From the NCBI GenBank assembly GCA_035944135.1, contig DASZBM010000002.1:310001-374000 (forward strand): a DNA stretch of 64,000 bases. Reading direction: 5' to 3'. Positions within the stretch are counted from its first letter, which is position 1, and each line of letters begins with the position of its first letter. The notes beneath the pieces are model-generated. The model saw nothing but the letters and a program-made list of their open reading frames with translations, was not told the origin of the DNA and searched no databases. This DNA comes from Acidobacteriaceae bacterium. GTDB taxonomy: Bacteria; Acidobacteriota; Terriglobia; Terriglobales; Acidobacteriaceae. Below, in pieces: positions 51,819 to 60,773 of the stretch. Position numbers and translations under genes: made by a program.

Positions 51819-52555
51819 GTGCTGACGCGCGTCCGCTGCGGGGCAAGCGGGCGCTGGTGACGGGAGGCGCGCGGCGGATTGGCCGTGCACTGGCTACGGC
51901 GCTGGCGCGCGCGGGGGCAGACGTTGCGATTACTTATCGTGGCTCGGTCGATGAGGCGGAGCAGACGGCGATCGATCTTGGTGGGCTTGGGGTGAGGGCG
52001 CTCGCGGTGGGCATGGATGTGCATCATGAGTGGAGCGTCGAACGGGCTCTGGACGACGCTGCGCTGGCTCTTGGCGGGATCGATATTCTCGTGAACAACG
52101 CCGGGCGGTTCGAGACGGAGACGCTGGAGAAGATCACCATTGGGCAATGGGACGAGATGTTCGCGACGAACACGCGCGGTCCCTTCCTGGTGGCGAAACA
52201 CGCATATCCGCATCTGAAGCGCGCGCGGGGGCGGATCATCAATATCGGGTCGCTGGGCGGTTTGCACCCGTGGTCGACGCACGCGCACTACTGCACGTCG
52301 AAGGCGGCGGTGCACATGCTTTCGCAGACGATGGCGAAGGCGTGGGCGCCGGAGATAAGCGTCAACTGTGTGGCGCCCGGCATGATTGTGACGACGGGAG
52401 AGATCAGCTCAGGCTACGAGCACTTTGCGCAGAAGACACCGATGAAGCGCAATGGGACGGTCGAGGATGTTGCGGCGGCGGTGCTGTTCTTTGCGACCTG
52501 CCCCAACTTCATCACCGGGCAGTTGCTGGCGGTGGATGGCGGGTTAGGGCTGTAG
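51815..52555 (+). CDS. SDR-family oxidoreductase
   Basis: A 246-residue short-chain dehydrogenase. NAD(P)-binding TGGARRIGRALA, VNNAG at the fourth strand, the catalytic triad region with IINIGSLGGLH and YCTSKAAVHML (Tyr/Lys), and NCVAPGMI. Resembles pteridine reductase/3-oxoacyl reductase members; the substrate is not predictable. Starts at GTG 51815 within the previous gene's stop codon. Confidence 0.88.
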   Translation: MSADARPLRGKRALVTGGARRIGRALATALARAGADVAITYRGSVDEAEQTAIDLGGLGVRALAVGMDVHHEWSVERALDDAALALGGIDILVNNAGRFETETLEKITIGQWDEMFATNTRGPFLVAKHAYPHLKRARGRIINIGSLGGLHPWSTHAHYCTSKAAVHMLSQTMAKAWAPEISVNCVAPGMIVTTGEISSGYEHFAQKTPMKRNGTVEDVAAAVLFFATCPNFITGQLLAVDGGLGL

Positions 52556-52586
52556 GGAGGTCGCCGCCTCTTCTATTCCTGGCATC

Positions 52587-52608
52587 TCACGATGTCCCTT
52601 TTTGTCCC
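52587..52608 (+). promoter_or_regulatory. Candidate operator upstream of the GlxA-type regulator
   Basis: TCACGATGTCCCTTTTTGTC, with the direct repeat TGTCCC (52593-52598) and TGTCCC (52603-52608) at exactly 10-base period. A 20/21 match occurs at 54135-54155. Confidence 0.6.
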
Positions 52609-52678
52609 TTTCATGGCCGCTGCGCTCCTTTTGGCGCGGCATCGCCGGGCGTACAGTAGGAGACGAGAGGGCGTCGAA

Positions 52679-53755
52679 ATGGTTCGGCATCAGCGCGTCC
52701 GGAACGGCTCCGGGCCTCATGCAATCACACAGCTTCCTTCGGCGAGACGCGAAATTCAGGTTATCGCCGTCCTTCCTCCACGCGTCTCGCTTCTCGATCT
52801 CGGTGGCCCGCTCGATGTGCTCCGCCGCGCCAACATCGAGCAAAAGGCGGTCTACTTCCGCGTACGCTGCGTCGGTGTCACGCGCTCCATCAGTACGTCT
52901 ATTGGCCTCGACCTGCATACGATTGAGCCGCTGCCCGAATCTCTTCCTGACGACGCCATCGTGATGGTGTTTGGCAGTGTCGACAACCCGACCAATTGGG
53001 GGCGCCCGAAAGACCACGGAGGCGACGGCGAAGACCAGGCCGTCATCGTTCGTTGGCTGGAGAACAACATTCGTCCAACCCACACGCTGGTCGGAATTTG
53101 CTCTGGGACGCTATTCTTCGGCCACGCTGGTTTGCTCGATGGTCGTAGCTGCACGACTCATCACGCGGACTGCGCGGGCCTCGCGCGCATCGCACCCAAG
53201 GCGAGAGTGCTCGAAGATCGCCTCTTTGTGCAGGATGGCAACATCTACACCTCGGCCGGTATCACTGCCGGTGTCGATCTCATGCTCTACTTCGTCGGCC
53301 GTCTTCTGGGCCCAGCCTGCACCGTAGCAATCGCGCGTCACCTCGTGGTCTACATCCGCCGCACCGGCTCGGATCCGCAAGTTTCGCCATGGCTGGAGGG
53401 CCGTAACCACATTCACCCTGCCGTGCATCGAGTGCAGGATGCCATCGCGGCAAATCCCTCGCGGGCCTGGAACAGAGTTCAGCTCGCCCAAATCGCGGGT
53501 GCGAGCATCAGGCACCTCTCAAGGCTGTTCCATAAGCAGGTAGGCATGTCGATCGTCGACTATCGCAATCGGCTGCGCGTGGCTCTCGCGCGTGAGTTCC
53601 TGTTGCAAAGCGAACTCGATATGGAGAACATCGCCGAGCGGGCAGGATTCTCTTCCACGCGGCAATTGCGCAGGGCGTGGCAACGTGTTTATCCCGGCAG
53701 CCCCAGCGAGGCAAGAACGGCGGCCGCTGAACTTTCCTCCGCTTCGGCCGCATGA
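52679..53755 (+). CDS. GlxA-family AraC-type transcriptional regulator
   Basis: A 358-residue protein. N-terminal DJ-1/PfpI-like domain: IQVIAVLPPRVSLLDLGGPL and the ICSGTLFFGHAGLLDG elbow with the Cys position. C-terminal AraC/XylS double HTH (about 250-345): VQLAQIAGASIRHLSRLFHK and ENIAERAGFSSTRQLRRAWQ. Such regulators sense small nitrogenous metabolites via the DJ-1-like domain; the ligand is unknown here. The start at 52679 is chosen because the alternative at 52592 lies inside the candidate operator. Confidence 0.88.
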   Translation: MVRHQRVRNGSGPHAITQLPSARREIQVIAVLPPRVSLLDLGGPLDVLRRANIEQKAVYFRVRCVGVTRSISTSIGLDLHTIEPLPESLPDDAIVMVFGSVDNPTNWGRPKDHGGDGEDQAVIVRWLENNIRPTHTLVGICSGTLFFGHAGLLDGRSCTTHHADCAGLARIAPKARVLEDRLFVQDGNIYTSAGITAGVDLMLYFVGRLLGPACTVAIARHLVVYIRRTGSDPQVSPWLEGRNHIHPAVHRVQDAIAANPSRAWNRVQLAQIAGASIRHLSRLFHKQVGMSIVDYRNRLRVALAREFLLQSELDMENIAERAGFSSTRQLRRAWQRVYPGSPSEARTAAAELSSASAA

Positions 53756-54134
53756 TCGCATCGCCTGTGCCATGAGAACATCGTTGGCAGCAACTCTCCG
53801 TTCCTTCTTCGTTGACAGCCCAACCACGTGTTGCGATGGTGAAGCGCGCACAAATTTGATTTGAGTGCACACGTCGGAGTGTCACGACCCCGATTTCTGT
53901 TCAAGATTGCGGCATGGCAACGATGAACGCAGTTCCCAGGTCATCCCGCTCACTGCAGGGTTCCGTTCGTTCGCTGCTGGTTACAAAGCGCAGACACTTC
54001 ACTGACAAGTACACAACCCCGCTGATCTATCCGTGAAGTCGCGGCCAAAGCCGCGCGGCCAAAAGGGACGACGGCCGGCGAGGGCTAATCGCCTTACGAA
54101 GAGCACCGTTTCGTCACGGCTCAGCTGCATATTG
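53756..54134. other. Non-coding interval, no gene recognised
   Basis: About 380 bases without a supportable ORF; only a possible GCGGC/GCCGC hairpin near 54045-54058. Lower GC at 53870-53920 than the surroundings. Confidence 0.35.
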
Positions 54135-54155
54135 TCACGATGTCCTTTTTTGTCC
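54135..54155 (+). promoter_or_regulatory. Second copy of the candidate operator, upstream of the retropepsin-like gene
   Basis: TCACGATGTCCTTTTTTGTC; direct repeat TGTCC at 54141-54145 and 54151-54155, 10-base period. One mismatch to 52587-52607. Confidence 0.6.
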
Positions 54156-54256
54156 GCACATCGTCCGTGCCGATGCTTTCGCGGTTGCCTTCGCAAACCT
54201 AACGTGGGTCATGCCGGACAGCAGAAGACGTCCCTCCGGCTGACAGGAGCAGCTAG

Positions 54257-55243
54257 ATGTTGCACACTCCGCACACAGAAAACTCTCGGTCCTCGGCCAC
54301 AGCTTCTCTCACCTTCAGAATCGCAATGCTACTCAGCGTTCTCTTTCTTCGGCTCGTCAGCGTTGCGGAAAGGACGAACAACAACATCGTTCCGTTCGAG
54401 TCCCCGCATCGCTCGATGATCGTCGTCAAGGTACGCGTGAACGGCGAGGGACCTTTTCCATTCCTCTTCGACACGGGCGCAACCTCGTCCATTGTCGACG
54501 CGAAGCTTTCTGCGGCGCTTCATCTGCCGGCCGCGCAGAGCGTCCAGGTTGCCAGTTGGGAAGCTACCACCGACGCTCGCCGAGTTCTCGTCGAGAGCCT
54601 TTCGTTCGGTCCCATCAACTCCGGTCGTCTGCCTGTGCTCGTTCAACCCCTCTTAGAGTTCAAGGCCATCGATCCAGACTTGCGCGGGGTCCTTGGGCAG
54701 GACGTGCTCCTCCGCTCCAATTACCTGATCGACAACCGCAAGCACCGCATCGAGTTTGACGACGACTCGTCCATTCTGTCGGAACTCACCGGTGACCGCA
54801 TCGCCATCGAACCTGTGCGCACCCGCGCCGGCGATCTGGAGCCGCGGCTGATTTCAGTTCCCGTGCAGACGAACGGGCATGCGGAGCCGCTTCACCTTCT
54901 TCTGGACAGCGGGGCGGACATGGTCGTTCTTCAGCCATCCTTCTCGGATCAGCCGACTGTGCTGAGGGGCAGCAAGTGGATGACCGACGAAAACGGCAGG
55001 CTCTCCTCCGCTGTCACGTTCCATACCCGACTGTCTGTGGGGTCAGAAGTGTTCAGCGCGGAGGCCTGGATCGGGGATGCGGGGCTGAAGCATATCGTGA
55101 TCGACGGTCTGCTGCCGACTGGAAGTTTCAGTCAGCTGTATATCGCCAATCAGGGTGCGTTTGTCATCTTTGAGCCCCGGCGAAAAGCGCGTAAAGCCGC
55201 GAACATCCCGGAGACGGCGGCCGCTTCCATCCAGCAGCCTTGA
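54257..55243 (+). CDS. Retropepsin-like aspartic protease family protein
   Basis: A 328-residue protein with a signal/anchor segment (about 19-38) and two pepsin-like halves: FLFDTGATSSIVD (catalytic Asp72) with GVLGQDVLL; then LLLDSGADMVVLQ (Asp217). Two D-T/S-G-A motifs in one chain fit a single-chain retropepsin fold, but a fully active enzyme is not proven. The mature part is probably periplasmic. The candidate operator at 54135 suggests control by the upstream regulator. Confidence 0.82.
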   Translation: MLHTPHTENSRSSATASLTFRIAMLLSVLFLRLVSVAERTNNNIVPFESPHRSMIVVKVRVNGEGPFPFLFDTGATSSIVDAKLSAALHLPAAQSVQVASWEATTDARRVLVESLSFGPINSGRLPVLVQPLLEFKAIDPDLRGVLGQDVLLRSNYLIDNRKHRIEFDDDSSILSELTGDRIAIEPVRTRAGDLEPRLISVPVQTNGHAEPLHLLLDSGADMVVLQPSFSDQPTVLRGSKWMTDENGRLSSAVTFHTRLSVGSEVFSAEAWIGDAGLKHIVIDGLLPTGSFSQLYIANQGAFVIFEPRRKARKAANIPETAAASIQQP

Positions 55244-55258
55244 GCCGCGTGTGGCCTG

Positions 55259-56080
55259 CTACCGCCGGAGGATCCGACGGAGCAGGCCGCGCGGCTTTTC
55301 ATCGTCGAGCTCGATGTCCTCGTATTCGTCGTGGCCTTCGATGCGTAATGGCGGTTCCTGCGGCGGAAGCCGGCGGTTGTCGAAGACGGCCTGTGGATTT
55401 TCGGTGCAAAGCCTCTGGGCGTAGGCGTCGCCGTGCCGGGAGGCGATGTGGTCAAAGGCGGGGCGCATCTGGGGCGGACGGGAGCTAATGTTGTGAGCGT
55501 CGGTGGCGATGAAATGTACCCAGCGGTCGGCGAGCAGGCGTTCGGCAAGTTTCTGCGCCTTGCGTCCCATAAGGCCGGTCACGGAGGCTGCGGTGACCTG
55601 GGTGAGCATGCCGTCGCGAACCCAGGTGGCGAGGCGTGAGGTGTCCTGCTGGAGGGTGGGATTGCGCTCGGGGTGGGTCAGGATCGGGGTCATGCCTCCC
55701 AGGCGGAGACTGTAGAAGGTCTCTTCGAGGGTGGGCGGAAGGCCGTAATCGGGCAGCTCGATGAGGAGATATTCGCCGCTATTGATGGTGTAACGATGCG
55801 GGTTTTCAATAGCCTCGCGCACATTGTCGTAGCTGAGATGGAAGTCGCAGCCGGTGCCGAGGATGAGCCGGATGCCGGCGTCGGCGATGGCCTGGCGGAG
55901 TTGGCCGAGCAGTGCCTGGATGCGTTGCGGGTCGAAATGGTAGCGGCTGCTGGCGTGGGGCGTGCAGACGACGTGGGTGATGCCGTCGTCGGCGGCCATG
56001 CGCGCCATCTTGAGGGAGGTGGCGAGGTCGGGGGCGCCGTCGTCGAGGGCGGGAAGAAGATGGTGGTGCAGATCAACCAC
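55259..56080 (-). CDS. PHP-domain tyrosine-protein phosphatase (CpsB/YwqE type)
   Basis: A 273-residue Mn-dependent phosphatase of the PHP superfamily. Metal motifs: VDLHHHLLPALDDGAP, VVCTPHAS, ILTHPERN and FIATDAHN. CpsB/YwqE/Wzb-like enzymes dephosphorylate the tyrosine kinase of exopolysaccharide synthesis, matching the Wzc-like kinase at 61769. The basic Arg tail (EKPRGLLRRILRR) could hold it to the membrane. Confidence 0.9.
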   Translation of the reverse strand: MVDLHHHLLPALDDGAPDLATSLKMARMAADDGITHVVCTPHASSRYHFDPQRIQALLGQLRQAIADAGIRLILGTGCDFHLSYDNVREAIENPHRYTINSGEYLLIELPDYGLPPTLEETFYSLRLGGMTPILTHPERNPTLQQDTSRLATWVRDGMLTQVTAASVTGLMGRKAQKLAERLLADRWVHFIATDAHNISSRPPQMRPAFDHIASRHGDAYAQRLCTENPQAVFDNRRLPPQEPPLRIEGHDEYEDIELDDEKPRGLLRRILRR

Positions 56081-56295
56081 GGTTTGAGGGTAGCATCGAC
56101 TAACTCTTAGTGCCGCTGGACGTTGAACCCCACAAGCGGAGCAGCGTTGCTGTGGAATATCGCATCAGACTGGACTAGGATAAGCTGCGTTCCGGGGCCC
56201 GGCCTCCCGTATGATGACGAGAGAGGGTTGTGCTGCGGCTACTTGAGCGGCTACCGACAGGCACCCACGGAAGGAAATCTTTTTCAGGGACCCAC

Positions 56296-56676
56296 ATGGC
56301 AGAAACCAACACGAACAGCTCGAAGCCCCGCGTTCTCGTCGCCGACGACGAGCAGGTGATTGCAAACACGCTCGCTATCATTCTGAACCAGGCAGGCTTT
56401 GAAGCGCGTGCAGTCTATAGCGGCGAGAAGGCGATTGAGGCGCTGGACACCTTCAAGCCCGACATGCTGATCAGCGACGTCATTATGACGGGAATGACCG
56501 GCATCGAGGCGGCGATTCAAACGCGCGCCAAACTTCCAAATTGCAAGGTACTATTGTTCTCCGGGCAGGCGGCAACCGCCGACCTGCTGGAGCGGGCAAG
56601 GGCTCAGGGACATGAGTTCGAGATCCTGGCCAAGCCCGTTCACCCGACAGATCTGCTCGCCAAATTGCGCGGGTAG
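56296..56676 (+). CDS. Stand-alone response regulator receiver domain
   Basis: A 126-residue CheY-like receiver without an output domain. Acidic pair D17/D18, phospho-acceptor Asp61 in DMLISDVIM, a Ser/Thr near 91 (FSGQA), and Lys in ILAKPVHP. It sits alone on the plus strand inside the minus-strand exopolysaccharide locus; no histidine kinase is adjacent. It could act by protein-protein contact on the synthesis machinery. ATG 56296 has AGGGA upstream. Confidence 0.9.
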   Translation: MAETNTNSSKPRVLVADDEQVIANTLAIILNQAGFEARAVYSGEKAIEALDTFKPDMLISDVIMTGMTGIEAAIQTRAKLPNCKVLLFSGQAATADLLERARAQGHEFEILAKPVHPTDLLAKLRG

Positions 56677-56681
56677 AGAGG

Positions 56682-56771
56682 CGAGAGCGAGATACGTGCG
56701 GGTGGCCCCGACGCTCCCTGAGCGCCCATCGGCAATGACACCTGGTATCTCGCTCTCGTCCTTCTCTTTTA
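56682..56771. terminator. Large inverted repeat between convergent genes
   Basis: Arm CGAGAGCGAGATAC (56682-56695) and GTATCTCGCTCTCG (56745-56758), 14-bp perfect, 49 bases apart, then CCTTCTCTTTT. Placed where both the plus-strand receiver gene and the minus-strand glycosyltransferase gene end, so it may be a bidirectional terminator, and it is built of the same short-unit style as 15580-15657. Confidence 0.6.
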
Positions 56772-56788
56772 ACGAGAGACTTGCGCGA

Positions 56789-57646
56789 TCAGATTGAAAG
56801 CCCTTTGCGGCGGCGCAGAATCTCGCGGAATTTCACTTCGATCAGGTACTCGTAGAAGCTCTGGAGCGTGGCGTACATAACGCCGGCTGCGCCATCGAGC
56901 ACCGCGCCGCGTACAAACATCATGTATATCCATTTGAGCAGCGGACGCGCGGGCATGCGGTAGAAGATGGCCTTCTGCGCAGCGCGGCGATCGTGGAAGT
57001 TGCGCGCGAAGAGGGCGTCTTTTAGCGAGGCGTCACGGACTGCATCTCCGCTGGCAAGAAGTTCAGCTTCTGCGGTGGAGTACTGGTTGTGCTTCGCAAC
57101 CCAGTGGGCGAGACCCTTGGAGAACGCCATATGGTCGAGTGGCGCTGAGAGCTGGCCGGTATCTCCATCCACTTCGACAAATTCGTTGATGTCGCGCGTG
57201 TAGTGGACGCGGCCGACGCGGAGCAGGCGCACATAGTAAGGCGTGAGCTGCGCGTGCTTGAGCCACGTGCCCCAGAGGAAGTCACGACGCCGGATTCGGA
57301 AGGCGCCGATGTTTGCCGGCGCTGCGGCTGCGGCGCGTGGGATTTCGATCGAGAGCTCGGGGGTAGCGCGCTCGTCGGCGTCGAGGACGAGAACCCATGG
57401 ATGGCGGAAGGGGAGCTGCATCGCAGCGTTGCGCTGGGCCGCGTAGGTGTCAAAGGCGCGCCTGGTGACGGTCGCGCCACGGGAGCGCGCGATCTCGGCG
57501 GTGCGATCCGTGGAATTGGAGTCGAAGATGTGAATGTCGTCGGACCAGGCGACGGAGTCGAGGCAGCCGGGCAGGTCCAGTTCCTCGTTGAGCGTGAGGA
57601 TGAGGACGGAGACGTTCGGCGATGTGGAGATCACGGGGCTGCTCAC
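56789..57646 (-). CDS. GT2 glycosyltransferase
   Basis: A 285-residue family 2 transferase (WaaE/KdtX-like): VSVLILTLNEELDLPGCLDS, DIHIFDSNSTDRTAEIAR, and VLVLDADERATPELSIEI (DxD as D-A-D-E). The C-terminal part has RRRDFLWGTWLKH, GRVHYTRDINEFVEVDG and a membrane-associated helical tail. Starts at GTG 57646 within the preceding gene's stop (4-base overlap). Probably adds a sugar in the exopolysaccharide unit. Confidence 0.88.
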   Translation of the reverse strand: MSSPVISTSPNVSVLILTLNEELDLPGCLDSVAWSDDIHIFDSNSTDRTAEIARSRGATVTRRAFDTYAAQRNAAMQLPFRHPWVLVLDADERATPELSIEIPRAAAAAPANIGAFRIRRRDFLWGTWLKHAQLTPYYVRLLRVGRVHYTRDINEFVEVDGDTGQLSAPLDHMAFSKGLAHWVAKHNQYSTAEAELLASGDAVRDASLKDALFARNFHDRRAAQKAIFYRMPARPLLKWIYMMFVRGAVLDGAAGVMYATLQSFYEYLIEVKFREILRRRKGLSI

Positions 57647-58260
57647 AGTGCAGCGGTCTCCACGGATGGAGTGGCGGCTTCCGTGCGCTGACGCTGGCGG
57701 ATGGGTTGCGCGGGATGGCCGGAGTAGACGGTCCAGGGCTCGAGGTCGCGAGTGGCGACGGAGCCGAGGCCAAGCACGGCACCTTCACCGACGCGAATGC
57801 CTGGCGCAACCGAGGCGCGCGCGCAGATCCAAGCGTAGGGCTCGATCGTCATGGTGTAAGCGAGCAGAGGGAAGGCGGGGTCGTTGTAATCGTGCGTCGC
57901 GCCGCAGAGGTAACAGTCCTGCGAGAGGATGACGTGCGAGCCGAAGTGCATTGGTGACGGATTGTAGATCTCGACGCCATCGCCGGCAGCGACGTGATCG
58001 GCGCAGCGGAGATTCCATGGTGCCCAGACGCGCGAGGCCGGATAGAAGTGGCAGTCAGGGCCGAGCTCCGCGCCGAAAAGACGGAGCAGCATGGCGCGCC
58101 AGGCGTGGAGGGGACGCGGCGAAGGGCGATAGAGCAGGAGCCACGTGATGTTCCAGAGCAGGCGAGCCACGCGGTTGCTGAAGGAAAACGCCGGGCGGGT
58201 ATAGGGATCGGCGCCGGTGGTGATGTGATCGTCGGCGCGGTAGTCGGGCTGGCGCGGCAT
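57643..58260 (-). CDS. WcaF-like acetyltransferase
   Basis: A 205-residue left-handed beta-helix acetyltransferase of the colanic-acid WcaF group. RAMLLRLFGAELGPDCHFYP, then HFGSHVILSQDCYLCGATHD, IEPYAWICARASVAPGIRVG, with the catalytic His region and hexapeptide repeats (V-x-x-G-x-x-x). It likely O-acetylates an exopolysaccharide sugar. Overlaps neighbours on both sides (4 bases and 1 base), consistent with one operon. Confidence 0.88.
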   Translation of the reverse strand: MPRQPDYRADDHITTGADPYTRPAFSFSNRVARLLWNITWLLLYRPSPRPLHAWRAMLLRLFGAELGPDCHFYPASRVWAPWNLRCADHVAAGDGVEIYNPSPMHFGSHVILSQDCYLCGATHDYNDPAFPLLAYTMTIEPYAWICARASVAPGIRVGEGAVLGLGSVATRDLEPWTVYSGHPAQPIRQRQRTEAATPSVETAAL

Positions 58261-59441
58261 CAGCGGGCCTCCCGAACAGCCGCGTGTGCATTGACGGCGC
58301 CCTGCGGGTTCTCAAAGACGCGCAGGATGGTTTCGGCATTGCGGCGCATGTCGTAGCGGCGCACAAAGCTCTCGCAAGCGCGCACGGACATCTGCGCCTT
58401 CTGTTCAGGTGTGAGGGCGAGCCAGCGCGTGAGGAGGTGGGTGATCCCTTCTGGTGTGTCGTGCTCGACCAGAGCGCAGCCGTCGGCTTCGAGGTCCTGC
58501 GCGATGTTGACTGGATGCGTCAGAAGCACGGGGCGGCCGGAGGCGAGGGCTTCGACGACCGCTACGCCGAAGTTCTCTTGATGCGAAGGCAGGATGAAGG
58601 CCTCAGACGCGGCGAACGCACCCCACTTGGCATCGCCGAGGAGCAGGCCGGGCCAGTGGATGCGGTCTGCGCAGTTGCAGTCTGCGGCCAGGGTCTCGAG
58701 GCGCTCGCGCCAGTGGCTGGGATCGGGGCCGGCCATTACGAGGTGAAGATCAGGGTGGGCGGAGGCGAGTTTGGCGAATGCACTGACGAGGAGGTCGCAC
58801 CCTTTTTTCTCGTTGATGCGGCCAAGGAAGAGAAGAAAGCGGCGGCCGGCGATCTCCGGACAGGCAGCGTTGAACGCGGCGAGCAGTGCGGCGGTGTCTG
58901 TTGGCGGTGCCTCTGCGCCGAGCGGCACGACCATCGGCTTCCAGCGGTGCAGCCAGAAGCTTTGGGCGGCAAGGTCGCGTTCAGCGGCCGTCGTGAAAAG
59001 GACCCGGCGAGCGCCGCGGAGGACCCAATACTCGGCCGGAAGCCAGTAAAGCCACTTCTTAGCGTGCTTCGCGGGGAACGCGTGCTTGAAGTAAGGGTCG
59101 AGCATTCCATGGGTAAATACAACATAACCTGGACGCTTGGCGACGCTAAGAAGGGCTGCAAGCCCAGTGAATTCCCACAGGCCATGCACAATGACTCCAT
59201 CGAAACGGGCACGGTTTTTCCTCAGCCAGCGGAGGAGCTCCGGGCGGAACCAGCGCTTTTGCGGGCTGCCAAGTGCGTGGACCGGAAATGGGAGGTCGCG
59301 GAGGAAAGGGGCTGCGGGGTCGTCGAGGGTGGCAAGCTCGCTGGTGTATCCGGGCGGAGCATAGCGCGCGAGCATGCGGATGACCTCGGTCGGGCCGCCT
59401 GCCGCGGGGCTGACGGTTCCGACGATGTGGAGGATTCTCAT
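58260..59441 (-). CDS. Family 4 glycosyltransferase
   Basis: A 393-residue GT-B enzyme (GT4 type). N-terminal MRILHIVGTVSPAAGGPTEV; VVFTHGMLDPYF; the C-terminal nucleotide-sugar domain with FLLFLGRINEKKGCDLLVSA, and the E-x7-E motif in EAFILPSHQENFGVAVVEAL. The upstream frame to 59597 is not conserved-looking. Substrate unknown; the gene belongs to the exopolysaccharide operon. Confidence 0.88.
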   Translation of the reverse strand: MRILHIVGTVSPAAGGPTEVIRMLARYAPPGYTSELATLDDPAAPFLRDLPFPVHALGSPQKRWFRPELLRWLRKNRARFDGVIVHGLWEFTGLAALLSVAKRPGYVVFTHGMLDPYFKHAFPAKHAKKWLYWLPAEYWVLRGARRVLFTTAAERDLAAQSFWLHRWKPMVVPLGAEAPPTDTAALLAAFNAACPEIAGRRFLLFLGRINEKKGCDLLVSAFAKLASAHPDLHLVMAGPDPSHWRERLETLAADCNCADRIHWPGLLLGDAKWGAFAASEAFILPSHQENFGVAVVEALASGRPVLLTHPVNIAQDLEADGCALVEHDTPEGITHLLTRWLALTPEQKAQMSVRACESFVRRYDMRRNAETILRVFENPQGAVNAHAAVREAR

Positions 59442-59524
59442 TCGCTCGAGGAGTGGGCTCTTGAGGGTAAGGATATCAAGCGCGGCTGCGGACGAGGGTG
59501 GCGGGATAGTGAACGTTCCGGGTT

Positions 59525-60760
59525 TCAGGCGTGCAGCTTTCCGGTCACGGCGGCCAATGCCTGGCGAAGCCCGCAGACGTCGGCCTCGAAGTCCCAAGAG
59601 GCGATTCGAGCCTTTGCGGCGTCGCCCATGCGCTGGGATTGTTCCGGGCTGGAGAGAACGCGGCTGAGGGCCGTTGCGAGGGCGGTGATGTCGCCGACGG
59701 GAAAGACGAAGCCCTCGACGCCATCGGTGATGAGGTCGGCGTGCGCACCGACTTCATCGGAGACGATGACGGCGCAACCCGCAGCCATAGCCTCGTTCAC
59801 GATGAGCCCCCAGGGTTCGTGGCGTGAGGGGAGAACGAAGACGTCGGCCAGGGCGAAGAACCCGGGGAGCTCGGATTGATTGCGGAATCCGAGGAAGCGG
59901 ACGCCTTCGAGGGCGAGTTCGTGTGCCCGGGTTTCGAGGCTGGCGCGCTCCTCTCCGTCGCCGACGATGAGGAGGTAGGGGAGTGGGGAGTCGGACGCGG
60001 AGCAGAGGCGGGAGTAGGCCTCGATCAGGTGGTCAGCGTGCTTGCGCGGCTGGAGCTTGGAGGCGAACAAAATGATCGGCCGCCCCGGAGCGAGCTGCAG
60101 GTCCCGGCGGAGCTGTTCGGTGTTGGCAGTGGCGGCAAGCTGGGCGAACCAGGCGTTGTCGACGGCGTAAGGCATCGGGAACTGGGGCATGTCGTCGCCG
60201 AAGTAGTGGGCCCAGTAGTCGCGGTTGCGCGAGCCGATGGGAAGCGTGGCTGCAATAGCAGGGCGCAGCAGCCGGAAGAAAAGGTGCTTGGCGGCTAGCG
60301 TCGCGAGGCTGCGCGCACGGTCGGCCAGCCAGGATTCTGCACGCAGGAGAACGGGAATTCCAAGGGCGTTGGCGGCGAGAATGGCGTGCAGCGCGTTGGC
60401 GCTGGCATAGCCGTGCACCCAGAGGGCGTCAAAGGCGGGCGAGCCGTCCGAGTTGCGGAGGCGGCGGAGAATGCCGCGGCTGATGGGGCTCAGCGGCGAG
60501 ACGGTGCCGGTGTCGCGCAGGCGTGGAAGGAACTCGCTGCGGTAGCCATCGAGCAGCGGAACGTCCCAGGCGACCTGCACACCGAACCCTTCGTCCTTGT
60601 AGCCGCGGAGGGAGAAGTCTGCGCCGAAGAAGACTGTGAGGTCGATGCCGGGTTCGCGGGCGATGCGGCGAAGCAGAGGCGCCTGATACTGGATCGGGTG
60701 CGAGACAACGTAGGCTAGCCGCACCGGCGCGCGGCGTGAAGAGCTTCCTGGGATGGCCAT
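59525..60760 (-). CDS. Family 4 glycosyltransferase
   Basis: A 411-residue GT-B enzyme. RLAYVVSHPIQYQAPLLRRI at the N-terminus is typical of a subgroup of exopolysaccharide GT4 enzymes; the C-terminal domain has PIILFASKLQPRKHADHLIE and VFVLPSRHEPWGLIVNEAMA (E-x7-E). Start at 60760, with GAGG about nine bases upstream. Part of the same operon as the Wza- and Wzc-like genes. Confidence 0.9.
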   Translation of the reverse strand: MAIPGSSSRRAPVRLAYVVSHPIQYQAPLLRRIAREPGIDLTVFFGADFSLRGYKDEGFGVQVAWDVPLLDGYRSEFLPRLRDTGTVSPLSPISRGILRRLRNSDGSPAFDALWVHGYASANALHAILAANALGIPVLLRAESWLADRARSLATLAAKHLFFRLLRPAIAATLPIGSRNRDYWAHYFGDDMPQFPMPYAVDNAWFAQLAATANTEQLRRDLQLAPGRPIILFASKLQPRKHADHLIEAYSRLCSASDSPLPYLLIVGDGEERASLETRAHELALEGVRFLGFRNQSELPGFFALADVFVLPSRHEPWGLIVNEAMAAGCAVIVSDEVGAHADLITDGVEGFVFPVGDITALATALSRVLSSPEQSQRMGDAAKARIASWDFEADVCGLRQALAAVTGKLHA

Positions 60761-60773
60761 GGTGCCAGGCTCC

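Noticed and set aside
53756-54134. Small ORFs between the GlxA regulator and the retropepsin-like gene
   Set aside because: All under 100 residues, without ribosome sites or protein-like composition; treated as non-coding.
52587-54155. The two 21-mers as direct repeats flanking an inserted element
   Set aside because: They contain AraC-spaced half-sites and both lie upstream of genes at similar distance, so a shared operator is simpler; no transposase or inverted ends are present.
54033-54419. 128-residue plus-strand ORF overlapping the retropepsin-like start
   Set aside because: Basic, Ser/Arg-rich and out of frame with the supported gene; it spans the candidate operator.
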